Source: Methanomassiliicoccaceae archaeon DOK (GTDB taxonomy: Archaea > Thermoplasmatota > Thermoplasmata > Methanomassiliicoccales > Methanomethylophilaceae). Taken from it: a DNA stretch of 64,000 bases. The first letter of the stretch is position 1, and every line of letters starts with the position of its first letter. The position numbers and the translations under genes were made by a program. Below are positions 1-9,984 of the stretch, in pieces. The notes beneath the pieces are model-generated. The model was not told where the DNA came from. It ran no database searches and worked only from the letters and a program-made list of their open reading frames with translations. Location: the NCBI GenBank assembly GCA_009911715.1, contig CP047880.1, positions 930,001 to 994,000 on the forward strand. Direction: 5' to 3'.

Positions 1-380
1 AGCCTCATGGAGATCGAGGGCAGCACTGTCAGATTGCGGGTGCAGTCCCAGGGTTCGTAGTTCAGGTGCTTGCCGAACACGTTCCCCACGTTGTAGGAGG
101 TGCACTCCTTGCCGAAGATGATCTCCTGGACGTCCCTGACAACCCTGTCTAGGTCCTCTCCCAGGTACAGGTCCTCGGGGTTGATGCCGAAGCATCCAGA
201 GAGATGGTCCAGCGATTCCTTCCCGAGGTCCTTCGGATCCATCGCCACCGTCGCATCGTACACGGTGTCGAAATCGCTCCCGTCCGGAAGCATGCGGCAC
301 ACGGCGATCTGGGCCACGGCGTCCGCTGGCGCCCCCTTCGGACCGGTGGTTGAGACCTCCACGACATAGACCTCGTCCAT
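1..380 (-). CDS. DnaQ-like exonuclease-fold protein, degenerate active site (3' part beyond window)
   Basis: The ATG is at 378-380 and the frame stays open to the window edge, giving about 126 residues. The start MDEVYVVEVSTTG aligns with the start of the exonuclease domain of the DEDDh protein at 9985-10644 (DEIYVLDTETTG). In the family, the DxE of this motif binds the catalytic metals. Here it reads E8-V-S10, so both acidic positions are changed and catalysis is doubtful. Later residues (FGKECTSYNVGNVFGKHL) match the second motif region of the paralog but lack its clear Asp pattern. The real C-terminus and third motif lie outside the window. It could be a binding-only paralog; function is not known. 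Confidence 0.6.
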   Translation of the reverse strand, partial: MDEVYVVEVSTTGPKGAPADAVAQIAVCRMLPDGSDFDTVYDATVAMDPKDLGKESLDHLSGCFGINPEDLYLGEDLDRVVRDVQEIIFGKECTSYNVGNVFGKHLNYEPWDCTRNLTVLPSISMR

Positions 381-413
381 GCGGGGTCATCGCCCTTTTC
401 GTTCTTAACTCCG

Positions 414-1052
414 TCACTCCTCGCGGGATGCCACCCTCCTGAGCCTGGAGCCGAGCTGGAGCTCGCCTATGGCGTCCGCCACGGTGCGCCCCCTCATGTA
501 GGCGCCGGACCACAGCGAGGCCAGGAACGTGCCCACGGAATCGCACACCAGGTCGGTGAGTGTGTCGTAGGGGCTGTACTGGGTGACGGATCCGGTGAAC
601 ATGTCGGTCGCGTACTCCATGACCTCCCAGTACACACTGAATGTCAGGGCTATCAGGGCGGTGAAGACAGCAAGGCCACGACCCTCGAAGTTGACGCGTC
701 CGCCGCCGAAATGCTGGATTGTTATGAGCGCGTAGAACACGAGCAGGCCCACCACCGCCGACGAGAGGGTGTGGGTTATGGTGTCGAAGTAGGACACGTC
801 GTCATAGGCGCCGCTTAAGAGACCGAACGCGTGGAGGAACACGGCGAGGGCGATGAGGAACGTGATCGTCCCGGGAAGCGACACGATCCCGACACGCCTG
901 CAGACGGCCGGGACGAAGCAGACGACGGCGCAGAACAGCTCGACGAACAGTCCGTGGACGCCGTCGGAGTAGGCCGAGGCGCAGAGAGCCAGCAGAACGA
1001 CGCCCATCGCTACGGCGAGGATATCCGCCAGGACGGTGCCGGTGTCCCTCAT
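414..1052 (-). CDS. Multi-pass membrane protein, DUF2238/YjdF-like
   Basis: This protein has 212 residues and about six hydrophobic segments. Its C-terminal half has the spaced polar motif of the YjdF/DUF2238 family: a helix with DTITHTLSS, then WEVMEY, then YDTLTDLVCDSVG. Family function is unknown. The ATG at 1050-1052 overlaps the TGA of the upstream membrane gene (ATGA), so the two are probably translationally coupled. Longer upstream extensions of this frame run through that gene and are rejected. The family match is from memory of motif spacing, not from a search. Confidence 0.65.
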   Translation of the reverse strand: MRDTGTVLADILAVAMGVVLLALCASAYSDGVHGLFVELFCAVVCFVPAVCRRVGIVSLPGTITFLIALAVFLHAFGLLSGAYDDVSYFDTITHTLSSAVVGLLVFYALITIQHFGGGRVNFEGRGLAVFTALIALTFSVYWEVMEYATDMFTGSVTQYSPYDTLTDLVCDSVGTFLASLWSGAYMRGRTVADAIGELQLGSRLRRVASREE

Positions 1053-1678
1053 GCAGACACCTCCTCGATGAAGAAGTCCTTCGACTTTCCGCGCCCCCTG
1101 ATGGACATCAGCACCGCGAGGACCGCGGTGACGAACGTCGACGCAACGGGGGTGGACATCAGCAGGGGATTGGTGTAGCGGTCGTTGTCGAAGAAGTCCT
1201 CGTTGAAGACCGGGAAACCCTCGGCGTACATCAGACCGAACGTGAAGAACATGTCCAGGGCCGACAGCGACATGGCGAAGGTCAGCGCGAACACGATCAT
1301 CCATGGGATGGTCATGGTGAGACCGTAGCTGCGGTCCATCACCACAGACAGCATGAAGCCCAGCAGGAAGCACTGGTACGCCTGGATCCCGGCTGTCACG
1401 TACGTGTACAGGTTGACCTGCCAGATGACCTCCGATTCCAGCGAGTATACGTTGTTGGCTGCGTACACAACCACCGCGACGACCGGGGCGACCATGCTCA
1501 TGGCGATGATGTTCCGGTTGTAGCGGTAGCCGAGCTCCCTGACGTGGGGGATCACCAGCAGGGTGACGCAGACGATGTCGATGACTAGCCACATCCAGTC
1601 CCTTCCCAGGAACGCGATGACGGCGAGGACGGCGGACAGTGCCACCGCTGCCGATACTAGGGTCTTCGAGGGGATCAC
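1049..1678 (-). CDS. Multi-pass membrane protein of unknown function, coupled to the DUF2238-like gene
   Basis: This is a 209-residue protein with about six predicted transmembrane helices and a charged C-terminus (RGRGKSKDFFIEEVSA). I chose the GTG at 1676-1678 because a TATA-like element (GTTATATCC, minus strand, about 1699-1707) lies 20-25 bp upstream, which suggests a leaderless mRNA. The frame stays open further upstream but that part would overlap the promoter and the divergent gene. It resembles its downstream neighbour in size and topology, but I see no clear sequence identity. No catalytic motif is visible and I do not recognise the family. Confidence 0.6.
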   Translation of the reverse strand: MIPSKTLVSAAVALSAVLAVIAFLGRDWMWLVIDIVCVTLLVIPHVRELGYRYNRNIIAMSMVAPVVAVVVYAANNVYSLESEVIWQVNLYTYVTAGIQAYQCFLLGFMLSVVMDRSYGLTMTIPWMIVFALTFAMSLSALDMFFTFGLMYAEGFPVFNEDFFDNDRYTNPLLMSTPVASTFVTAVLAVLMSIRGRGKSKDFFIEEVSA

Positions 1679-1807
1679 GGGAGCGAATCTACTTGGAGGA
1701 TATAACTGCCTTCCATCCTCTGAGGAAGTTAAAGACGGTTTAAGGTCAGAGAATCTTTGTGACCGTATGTCGTCAGGATTGAATAGGCTCAATCCTTGTC
1801 CCCGCAC

Positions 1808-4465
1808 ATGAGGCGGCTGAAATCCATCGACGAGCTCTACCAGGAGGTAAGGGACTACGACCTCGTCATCACCAACGATGCTGCATTGGAGACTGCTCTG
1901 AACGCACGTGTCGACACGGTCCGCATGGGGACCTTCGCCATCACCCCCAGGCATCTCGCCGGTGACCTGAGCTACTTCGTCCTCCGCGAGAGGGAGATCG
2001 GCGACCTTGAGCTGGTGGCCGAGGTCTCCCGCCGGACCGAGCTGGATTTCAAGTACGTCTACAGCGAGATTCAGAACTTCAGGGACATCCGCAGGTACAC
2101 CTCCGATGTCATCAAGTACATCACGACCAAGCGCTCCCGCAGGGTCTACGACGCATACGAGTCGCTTCCGACCCGGGAGAGGGTGATGTCAAGCTTCGAC
2201 AACACCGGCGACCTCCCCGAGATCCTCAGGGACAAGAGGACTGCTGTCATCGGAATCGATCTTTTCGACGACCTGGACAAGCACTTCGTTCCCCTCGACT
2301 GCGACCTGATCGAGATCTTCCACGATGACGGGGCCTACGACATCCCCGAGATCCGCGAGGTGGGCAACGACCGTCAGCTGGCCGAGAACGCGGTGGATCT
2401 CATCGATAGAGGATGCGCCAGCGACTACGCTATTGTTCTCAAGGCATCCTCGCCCATCGCGGACGCCGTCAGGGCGGCCCTGTACAGGAGGGGCATCCCC
2501 TTCGTCAACAGCCTCAGCGTGAGGGATCTGGCGCAGATCCGCGACTACATCGGCTTCCTGGGATACTGCATGGAGTACGAGACCGTCCGCGTCGGACAGG
2601 TCAAGGAGCTGTTCGCCGCGCTCAACGGCTTCTTCACGCCGGGGAGGGAGGGTTTCCTCCTCTCCAAGCTTCCCGACGACGAGCTCAGGGACCACGCCGT
2701 CGTGTTCAGGGACGTGATGAGGACCGCGTTTTACGAAGGCCTCACTTTCTCAGAGGTCATGGACCGCTTCTGCGACAAGAGGGCCAGGATCCAGGTTGGG
2801 ATAGTCATAAACAGCCTGGGGCTCGCCGACCAGACCGTCACCCCCAGGAGACTAGCCGAGCTGAGGTACGCGGTTGACAACGTGGCCGAGCTGAAGCACA
2901 ACGAGGAGATCCCGGAATCCGAGAAGACCGGGGTCCTGATTGCCGACTGCTCCAACTCCGTCTACATAGACAAGCCGGTCGTCATCTACCTCGGCATGGA
3001 GCAGGACTGGAACGTCCCGGTGGTCGGCAGGAGATACGTCGACGCGGAGGACGAGGCGGAGAGGAACGCCATGCGCCTCCAGGCGATGCTTCAGCAGGGC
3101 AGCCGCAGGGTGTACATGGTGAACTCCACCAAGAACGGAAAGCGGGCCAAGCCGTGCCTGACCTTCGATCAGGTCCTGGGGAAACCCTGCAGGGACTTCT
3201 CCGACATCGCACCCCTCGTGAGGGGCAGATGGGCTGTCAGAACGGACGAAGAGAGGAGCAGGAGGGGCGAGTCCATCATCGACGGCGTCGAGGCCTACGA
3301 CAGACCGTTCTCCAAATCCACATTCAACGCCTACTACTCCTGCCCGCGGTCGTTCCTGTTCAGAAACCTGCTTCCGTCTGAGGATGAGAAACAGACAGAG
3401 TTCGGCAACCTGATCCACTCCTTCGCGGAACTCTACGCCTGCTATCCGGACAGGGTGCGGGAGATCGGACTCGACACCCTCGCCGACATGATTTCCGACC
3501 GCTATTCAGGCCTGTCCTCCCCGTCCATGGAGGAGGTGGACTCCGATGCCGTCAAGGTTGCCATGCACAACGTATCAAGGTACATCGACCTGCTCGGTGT
3601 CCGTCCGGCCCTGGACAGCAGCAACCTAGGCAGGAGCCATCCCAACAGGTTCCTCGAGGAACTGGGTCTCACCGCGACGAGCACCGTCTGCGAGACGAAC
3701 CACACCAGCACCGCCCATCCCCTGCACGGGGACTTCGATCTCTACTGGGACGGGGTGATCACCGACTACAAGACCGGAAAGGCCAAGACCGCCAAGGACA
3801 TAGTCGACGGGATGACCTTCGGGTCCGGCGCCAAACATCCCGAGTTCCAGCCCCTCATCTACCTCGCCCTGGCCTCGGAGATGGATGGGTCGAGAGACGG
3901 ATTCAACTTGTTCTACGCCATGGAAAACGACGTGGAATCTCTTGAGGATGGGTACGACATCCGCAGGAACATGAGACGCGTCACCGTCTCCCCCGAATCA
4001 CTGATGGACCTGATGCTTTCTGACGAGTCACTGAGGGCCGACCTGGAATCCGATCTCAGAAAGGAGTTCAAACCGCATATCAGGGAGATCCTGGATGCGA
4101 TTACGGACATGGCGACGGGCGACCCCGCGGACTGGGCGAGCGACGCAGCCCTGGTCCGGAGGGTGTCCGAGATCGCGGGCATCGGGGGGAAGGACGCCGA
4201 CAAGAACACACGCACAGCCATCAACAAGATCGCCTCTAGACTGAAGGGCGGCATGATAACGACGCCGGATTCCATTGTCATCCCCCGCGAGACCCTCGAC
4301 GGGTTCCTCGCGGCCGTGGACAGGATGCACTCCGAGGCTATCGCCCGGTCACTTACCGAACTTCCCGCAAAACCGGTGGTAAACTGTCGTGAGTGCGAAT
4401 ACTACCAGGCGTGCACAAGCGATGTCATACCCATCGATGAGGAGGAGGGTGAGAGCGATGAGTGA
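1808..4465 (+). CDS. addB: AddB-like helicase/nuclease subunit with Fe-S PD-(D/E)XK nuclease domain
   Basis: This 885-residue protein probably forms the B subunit of a double-strand-break-processing helicase-nuclease. The N-terminal 500 residues look like a UvrD/AddB helicase scaffold (for example PVVIYLGMEQDWN) without a Walker A motif. The C-terminal nuclease shows YYSCPRSF, GNLIHSF and a RecB-type core with D644, D653 and K655 (DFDLYWDGVITDYKTGK). Four cysteines, C512, C860, C863 and C869, have the spacing of the AddB/Cas4 iron-sulfur staple. The ATG at 1808 is preferred over a TTG at 1796. The next gene overlaps its stop. AddAB is mainly bacterial, so an archaeal copy suggests transfer or a poorly described archaeal version. 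Confidence 0.78.
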   Translation: MRRLKSIDELYQEVRDYDLVITNDAALETALNARVDTVRMGTFAITPRHLAGDLSYFVLREREIGDLELVAEVSRRTELDFKYVYSEIQNFRDIRRYTSDVIKYITTKRSRRVYDAYESLPTRERVMSSFDNTGDLPEILRDKRTAVIGIDLFDDLDKHFVPLDCDLIEIFHDDGAYDIPEIREVGNDRQLAENAVDLIDRGCASDYAIVLKASSPIADAVRAALYRRGIPFVNSLSVRDLAQIRDYIGFLGYCMEYETVRVGQVKELFAALNGFFTPGREGFLLSKLPDDELRDHAVVFRDVMRTAFYEGLTFSEVMDRFCDKRARIQVGIVINSLGLADQTVTPRRLAELRYAVDNVAELKHNEEIPESEKTGVLIADCSNSVYIDKPVVIYLGMEQDWNVPVVGRRYVDAEDEAERNAMRLQAMLQQGSRRVYMVNSTKNGKRAKPCLTFDQVLGKPCRDFSDIAPLVRGRWAVRTDEERSRRGESIIDGVEAYDRPFSKSTFNAYYSCPRSFLFRNLLPSEDEKQTEFGNLIHSFAELYACYPDRVREIGLDTLADMISDRYSGLSSPSMEEVDSDAVKVAMHNVSRYIDLLGVRPALDSSNLGRSHPNRFLEELGLTATSTVCETNHTSTAHPLHGDFDLYWDGVITDYKTGKAKTAKDIVDGMTFGSGAKHPEFQPLIYLALASEMDGSRDGFNLFYAMENDVESLEDGYDIRRNMRRVTVSPESLMDLMLSDESLRADLESDLRKEFKPHIREILDAITDMATGDPADWASDAALVRRVSEIAGIGGKDADKNTRTAINKIASRLKGGMITTPDSIVIPRETLDGFLAAVDRMHSEAIARSLTELPAKPVVNCRECEYYQACTSDVIPIDEEEGESDE

Positions 4466-7376
4466 GCTGAACCCTTCGCAGCAGGCCATAGCCGACTTCC
4501 TGGACGGCATGCTGGTCGTCGATGCCGGGCCCGGGACCGGGAAGACGCACACCATCGTCGAACGCTACGTCAACCTGATCTCGAGGGAGAACGTCTCACC
4601 GAGGGACGTCCTGCTGCTGACGTTCACACGCAACGCGGCCAACGAGATGGAGGAGCGCATAAAGAAGGCGCTGTCCGAACGCGGCATGCAGGAGGAATCC
4701 AAGCTGGTACAGGCCAGGACGTTCGACTCGTTCTGCCTGTCCGTCATTATGGACTCCCCCGAGGACGCCGGGGAGCTCTTCGGAATCGAGGAGAGGCTGT
4801 CCCGCGGAGCGACCATCTCCAGCAACGACACTCTGAACAGACAGCACTTTCGCTCCTATCTGGACAGGTTCCTGAACGAGAGGGGCGAGGACTACGGGGA
4901 CTGGGCGGCGATCGCGAGCCAGAACCCGCGCGACATGTTCTCGCTGATCGAGAAGCTGATGTCCCGCGGCCTCTTCCCCCTCAGGAAAGGATGGTTCGGG
5001 ATCGATGCGGAAGCCCAGCTTCACGGAGACCCCGAGGCGATATTCAATGCAATGGCCGACCTGAACAGACGGGGACCAAGGGGAGGCAAGTCGAAGATGG
5101 CCGACGCCCTGAAGGATTTCGACTGCAACAACTCCTGTAATGCCCCCTTGGCCGTGGACGGAGAGCTGCCCGAGTCCGCACTGCGGGAGGCGGCAGTCGA
5201 CGCCTCCAGGGAGGACCTGATCCGCCTTGTCCACGACGTGTACCACGGATACGTGAGGACATGCATATCGGAGGACAGGCTGACGTTCGGCATCAGCTTC
5301 ATGCTGGCCTTCGCCCTCCTCTACAACGACGCGGGCGTCAGGGAGAGGACGTCCTACAGGTACCTGATGATCGACGAGTTCCAGGACACGAACATCAACC
5401 AACTGATGATCGCCCTGATGATCCTGTCCAAGCCGAACCTGTGCGTGGTCGGCGACTGGAAGCAGGGCATATACGGATTCAGATACGTCTCGATAGAGAA
5501 CATAATATCGTTCGAGGAGAGGTGCGTCGCCATCCGCAGATTCCTGAACGACGACAACGCCAGGGTCCGCTTCACGATCCCGGAGACGACCCTGCTTCCC
5601 CTCGATGTGAACTACAGGTCGTCGTCCATGATCATCGACAAGGCGTTCGAGTGCATGCTCCTCCACGGAAGCAAGAACGATCCCTCGCTGGATGCCGAGG
5701 AGGTCAGCCGCAAGGTCACGCTCATCACCCAGGGCCGCACGGACATCCCGGAGGGGATGACCGACATACGTTACGTCCAATGCGGCAGCAAGGATGCGGA
5801 GACGGACGAGATTGTCAGATGCATCATGGACTATATCGGCTCCGGGAAGTACACGGTCTCCGAGAACGGGACCACCAGGCCGATGAGACTCGCGGACATC
5901 GCCGTACTCTGCCGCAAGACGTCGCACTGCAGGACCGTTCTGACCAAGATGCAGGAGCAGGGCATCCCCGCCTACCTCCAGGGGGAGGTGGAGCTCATGT
6001 CGACCAGGGAGGGCAAGCTCGCCCTAGCCTGGCTGAGGTTCGTGAACAACGAGAGGGACCGTTGGGGATACGTTCCGATCATGGCCGACTTGGGATACTC
6101 CCTCGCAGAGTGCAGGCGCGCGGTCGAGGACTTCAGCCGCGTCCCCTCGGACCTCGTGATACAGCGCACCGAACTGTACAAGAAAAGGAGGAGGGTCACG
6201 GAGCTGCTCACCAGCCTGTACTCGTTCTACGGGCTGGACAACGACATCACGCAGGCGATCATCACCACGCTGTCGACGGCACACCGCGGCTCGCTGCTCA
6301 GCATATCCGACCTCGTTAACATAATCGAGGACGGGATCCGTGAGAACACACTCTACCCGGTGGAGAACTCGATCGACCGTGACGCAGTAACGATAATGAC
6401 GATGCACAAGTCCAAGGGGCTGGAGTTCGAGGCGGTTATCATCCCGTTCATGGACAAGAAGTCGATGCCCCTTGAGAACAGGGACTCCCGCGACGTCTTC
6501 TCCTTCGACGCGACCCTCGGCATAAGATGCTCCAAGGAGGTGGGCAGGTTCGACGGCTACACCAAGATCTGCAGTTCGTGGAGGACGAAGCTGGTCCGGG
6601 CCACCCGTCCAGCCGACTACAGCGAGGAGCGCAGGCTCATGTTCGTCGCCATGTCGAGGGCGAGGCAGTACGAGACGCTGATCTGCGGACCTGACCCGTC
6701 GACGTTCATGCAGGAACTGTCCGGAGGGTCGTACACGACCATAGAATCCTCGGAGACCGACATCATAGTTCATGAGGAACCCCTCACCGAGAAACCGGAC
6801 GTCTCCGGGTACCCCGCCCGCAGATCCAAGATGGGCGTCCACACGCTGATGCACTTCACCGACGAGGACGGCCAGGGCGGGATGTCCGAGGGCGACGAGG
6901 TCTGCGGCAAGGGCAAGGAGTACGGTGACCGCGTCCACCGCGCCGCCGAGGCCGTGTTCAACGGCTGGCAGGTGACCGAGGACTACCCCGAGCTGGAGAT
7001 GGTCAGGAGCATAGTCGCCGAAGCGCGGAAGTCGGACATGCCCTACGCGGAGATCGACTGCTCGCTCCCGATTGAGGAATGCGGAGTCACGCTCAGCGGG
7101 AGGATCGACCTCATGGCGGTGTACCCGGACAGGGTCGAGATACACGACTACAAGACAGACGTGTCGGACAGGTTCGAGTCGGAGTACGTCTTCCAGCTTT
7201 CCGTGTACGCCCAGGCCGCTGCCGAGTTCTATCACAAGAGGGTCGTATGCTTCATCGACTACGTCTCGATGGGCCGCACGAAGGAGTTCGCCCCCCTGGG
7301 CAGGGACGTCCTAGTCGAGAGGGTCCGTGCGGAACTGGCCAGACAGGAGGACGTCCTCAGGGGAGACACAGTGTGA
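4458..7376 (+). CDS. addA: AddA-like UvrD/REP helicase-nuclease (ATP-dependent dsDNA exonuclease subunit A)
   Basis: This is a 972-residue superfamily 1A helicase with a C-terminal RecB nuclease. Motifs in order: Walker A GPGTGKT (about residue 22), Ia LLTFTRNAANEM, II IDEFQ (about 304), III VGDWKQGIYGFR (about 331), IV LDVNYRSS, V TMHKSKGLEFE (about 648), and VI RRLMFVAMSRAR (about 725). The nuclease shows GDRVHRAAE (about 820) and GRIDLMAVYPDRVEIHDYKTD-type core residues near 881-900. The ATG at 4458 has a GGAGG site upstream and overlaps the AddB stop. The pair would resect double-strand ends for recombination. An earlier in-frame start inside addB is rejected. Confidence 0.82.
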   Translation: MSELNPSQQAIADFLDGMLVVDAGPGTGKTHTIVERYVNLISRENVSPRDVLLLTFTRNAANEMEERIKKALSERGMQEESKLVQARTFDSFCLSVIMDSPEDAGELFGIEERLSRGATISSNDTLNRQHFRSYLDRFLNERGEDYGDWAAIASQNPRDMFSLIEKLMSRGLFPLRKGWFGIDAEAQLHGDPEAIFNAMADLNRRGPRGGKSKMADALKDFDCNNSCNAPLAVDGELPESALREAAVDASREDLIRLVHDVYHGYVRTCISEDRLTFGISFMLAFALLYNDAGVRERTSYRYLMIDEFQDTNINQLMIALMILSKPNLCVVGDWKQGIYGFRYVSIENIISFEERCVAIRRFLNDDNARVRFTIPETTLLPLDVNYRSSSMIIDKAFECMLLHGSKNDPSLDAEEVSRKVTLITQGRTDIPEGMTDIRYVQCGSKDAETDEIVRCIMDYIGSGKYTVSENGTTRPMRLADIAVLCRKTSHCRTVLTKMQEQGIPAYLQGEVELMSTREGKLALAWLRFVNNERDRWGYVPIMADLGYSLAECRRAVEDFSRVPSDLVIQRTELYKKRRRVTELLTSLYSFYGLDNDITQAIITTLSTAHRGSLLSISDLVNIIEDGIRENTLYPVENSIDRDAVTIMTMHKSKGLEFEAVIIPFMDKKSMPLENRDSRDVFSFDATLGIRCSKEVGRFDGYTKICSSWRTKLVRATRPADYSEERRLMFVAMSRARQYETLICGPDPSTFMQELSGGSYTTIESSETDIIVHEEPLTEKPDVSGYPARRSKMGVHTLMHFTDEDGQGGMSEGDEVCGKGKEYGDRVHRAAEAVFNGWQVTEDYPELEMVRSIVAEARKSDMPYAEIDCSLPIEECGVTLSGRIDLMAVYPDRVEIHDYKTDVSDRFESEYVFQLSVYAQAAAEFYHKRVVCFIDYVSMGRTKEFAPLGRDVLVERVRAELARQEDVLRGDTV

Positions 7377-7428
7377 CGGCGAAGCCTCTTTCGCAACGTT
7401 ATTATAGGCGTATGCCAGAGCCTAGACC

Positions 7429-9981
7429 ATGAGGGGACTGACCAGCGAGGAGGTCGCTGACCGCAAGGCCCGCGGACTGGCCAACGACGCCGACGTCCGC
7501 ACCAGCAGGACGTATACCGACATCTTCGTGAAGAACGCGTTCACGCCCTTCAACGTGATCCTGTTCATCCTCGGGATACTCCTGGTCATCTGCGACGAGG
7601 TCATCAGCGCGATATCCGCGACTGGGATCATCATCGTCAACATCCTCATTTCCACAATCCAGGAGATGCGCGCCAAGCGCAAGCTCGACAGGATCTCCCT
7701 TCTGGTCAGACCCAAGGTCACCGTGGTCCGCGACGGCGGGGAGATGGAGATCGACCAGGCGGAGATCGTCGTCGACGACCTCATCGTCATCCGCGCGGGC
7801 GAGCAGGCCCTGGTGGACGGCATCGCCGACAGATGCACCTCCGTCGAGATGGACGAGTCGCTTCTCACTGGCGAGTCCAGCACCGTCAGGAAGCACGAGG
7901 GTGACAAGGTCTACTCCGGTTCGGTATGCGTGACCGGCGAGATGTACTACACCGTCACCGCCGTCGGAAACGACGCATACGCCTCCCAGATGCTGAAGAG
8001 CGCCAGGAAGTTCACGTCGAAGGAGACGCCGCTCCAGATGGAGACGGGCACCATGACCAAGATCCTGATGGTCATCGCTGCCATCCTGTTCGTTCTCACC
8101 ATATTCAAGTCAATCCTCTTCACACACGAGAACCTCGGACAGACGCTGGAGGTGTTCGTACTCTGTCTGGACGTCGTCCCCATCGCCCTTTTCCTGCTGA
8201 TAACGCTGACCTACATGATAGCCGCCGCCAGGATGGCCGATTCGGGCGTCCTCCTGCAGAGGGCCAACTCGGTCGAATCGATAAGCCATGTCGACACTGT
8301 TTGCATGGACAAGACTGGGACCATCACGACGAACAGGCTTGCGTTCGAACGCAGCGAGGATTTCGTCCCTTCCGATGAGGCTTCGCGCTACGCTTCGGTG
8401 TTCGCCACCCTGACGGGGAGCAAGAACCGGACGATGCAGGCCATAGTCCAGCACTACGGGGAAGCAGATGCGGAGCTGGTCGAGGAGATCCAGTTCTCCT
8501 CCGAGAGGAAGTTCAGCGCGGTGCGCGCCAGGGACGGCGACAGGACCTACACCATGTACGTTGGGGCATGGACCGTCCTCGGCCCTCACTGCAGGACCGA
8601 TCTGGAGATCCAGGACATCATAGTCTCCGAGTCCAGGAAGGGACTCCGTACAGTCATCCTGTGCCTGGGCGGTGAAGGGCCGCTGCACGATGACGACGGC
8701 AACCCTGTGATCCACGACCTGGTTCCCGTCTCGGTGATCTCCATCCGCGACGAGGTGAGGCCGGACTGCAGGGACACCATCCAGGTGTTCCTCGACAACG
8801 GCATGGACCTGAAGGTGATATCGGGCGACGACCCGGTCACGGTGGACTCCCTGTTCACCATCGCCGACATCCCCGGCGAGAGGAGGATAATCTCCGGGCC
8901 GGAACTGGACGCCATGGACCCGGATACCTTCGAGAAGACCGTCCTGGAGACCAACATCTTCGGCAGGATGAGGCCTGAGAACAAGCAGGCCGTCATCGAG
9001 ACTCTGAAGAAGAACGGCAGATACGTCGCCATGATCGGGGACGGCGTCAACGATGTCAAGTCCCTTAAGACCGCCCAGGTGGGAGTGGCGCTGGAGAGCG
9101 GCTCCGGCGCAGCCCGCGGTGTCGCGGACATGGTGCTCGTCAAGGACAACTTCTCCGCCCTCCCCAAGGCGCTGGTCGAAGGCAGAAGGACCGTCTCCGG
9201 GATGAGGGACATCCTGAAGATCTACCTCACAAGGAACCTGGTCCTCGCACTGCTGTTCATCGCCATCTACATCTTCGTCGGCTACCTGCCAATGCTTCCG
9301 ATCCAGAACACGTACTACGCTTTCGTGTCGGTCACGATCATGGCGTTCTTCATGACGCTTTTCGCCAAGCCGGACAACAACAAGGAGCTGATCCTGCCGG
9401 ACGTCCTCAGGTTCTGCGTGCCGTCGGCCATCATGATCGCGGCCTTCGGCCTGGCTGTCTACGGAGGGTTCTGGTGGCTTCAGGACCAGGGCATGCTCAA
9501 CATCGACTGGGCCTACATGGCATCCATCCACGGTACCGACATCGAGGGGCTCCTGGACTTCTACTCCTGGGGGATCGAGGTGAACACCAGCGAGATCGTC
9601 GCCAGGTCAGCGATGCTGTTCTTCATAACGACGGCGGGAATACTCCAGATGCTCCTGGTCAGCCCCAGGTACAGGTTCCTGTCACCGGACGGAAGGACGA
9701 ACAAGAGCCTGATTCCCATCATCCTCGTGGTCTTCGTATTCCTGGTCATCTATGCCATGTACGCGTACTTCCCCGCCATAGCTGTGAACCTGGTGGAGCT
9801 GGTCATATTCCCCAACGAGGTCTTCCTCCTGCTCATCGGGATCACGGCGGTCTGGTTCTTCGCGGAGCTGTTCGTCCTGAAGAAGAACGTATTCAAGCAC
9901 GCCGTCGACAGGTTCGAGACGCTCTACATGAAGAAGCTTCAGGACGCGTACACCGAGGGCGATGTGAAGGAGGACGACTGA
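7429..9981 (+). CDS. P-type cation-transporting ATPase (CtpE-like)
   Basis: This 850-residue integral membrane ATPase moves a cation at the cost of ATP. It shows the actuator motif TGES (147-150), the phosphorylation motif DKTGT (D294, the aspartate phosphorylated in the cycle) and the hinge GDGVND (537-542). There are two hydrophobic pairs before D294 and about six helices after residue 590. The short N-terminus has no metal-binding domain. The overall look is closest to the actinobacterial CtpE group, but the ion cannot be read from the sequence. A TATA-like element (TTATTATAG, about 7398-7406) lies about 25 bp before the ATG, suggesting a leaderless message. Confidence 0.85.
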   Translation: MRGLTSEEVADRKARGLANDADVRTSRTYTDIFVKNAFTPFNVILFILGILLVICDEVISAISATGIIIVNILISTIQEMRAKRKLDRISLLVRPKVTVVRDGGEMEIDQAEIVVDDLIVIRAGEQALVDGIADRCTSVEMDESLLTGESSTVRKHEGDKVYSGSVCVTGEMYYTVTAVGNDAYASQMLKSARKFTSKETPLQMETGTMTKILMVIAAILFVLTIFKSILFTHENLGQTLEVFVLCLDVVPIALFLLITLTYMIAAARMADSGVLLQRANSVESISHVDTVCMDKTGTITTNRLAFERSEDFVPSDEASRYASVFATLTGSKNRTMQAIVQHYGEADAELVEEIQFSSERKFSAVRARDGDRTYTMYVGAWTVLGPHCRTDLEIQDIIVSESRKGLRTVILCLGGEGPLHDDDGNPVIHDLVPVSVISIRDEVRPDCRDTIQVFLDNGMDLKVISGDDPVTVDSLFTIADIPGERRIISGPELDAMDPDTFEKTVLETNIFGRMRPENKQAVIETLKKNGRYVAMIGDGVNDVKSLKTAQVGVALESGSGAARGVADMVLVKDNFSALPKALVEGRRTVSGMRDILKIYLTRNLVLALLFIAIYIFVGYLPMLPIQNTYYAFVSVTIMAFFMTLFAKPDNNKELILPDVLRFCVPSAIMIAAFGLAVYGGFWWLQDQGMLNIDWAYMASIHGTDIEGLLDFYSWGIEVNTSEIVARSAMLFFITTAGILQMLLVSPRYRFLSPDGRTNKSLIPIILVVFVFLVIYAMYAYFPAIAVNLVELVIFPNEVFLLLIGITAVWFFAELFVLKKNVFKHAVDRFETLYMKKLQDAYTEGDVKEDD

Positions 9982-9984
9982 GCC

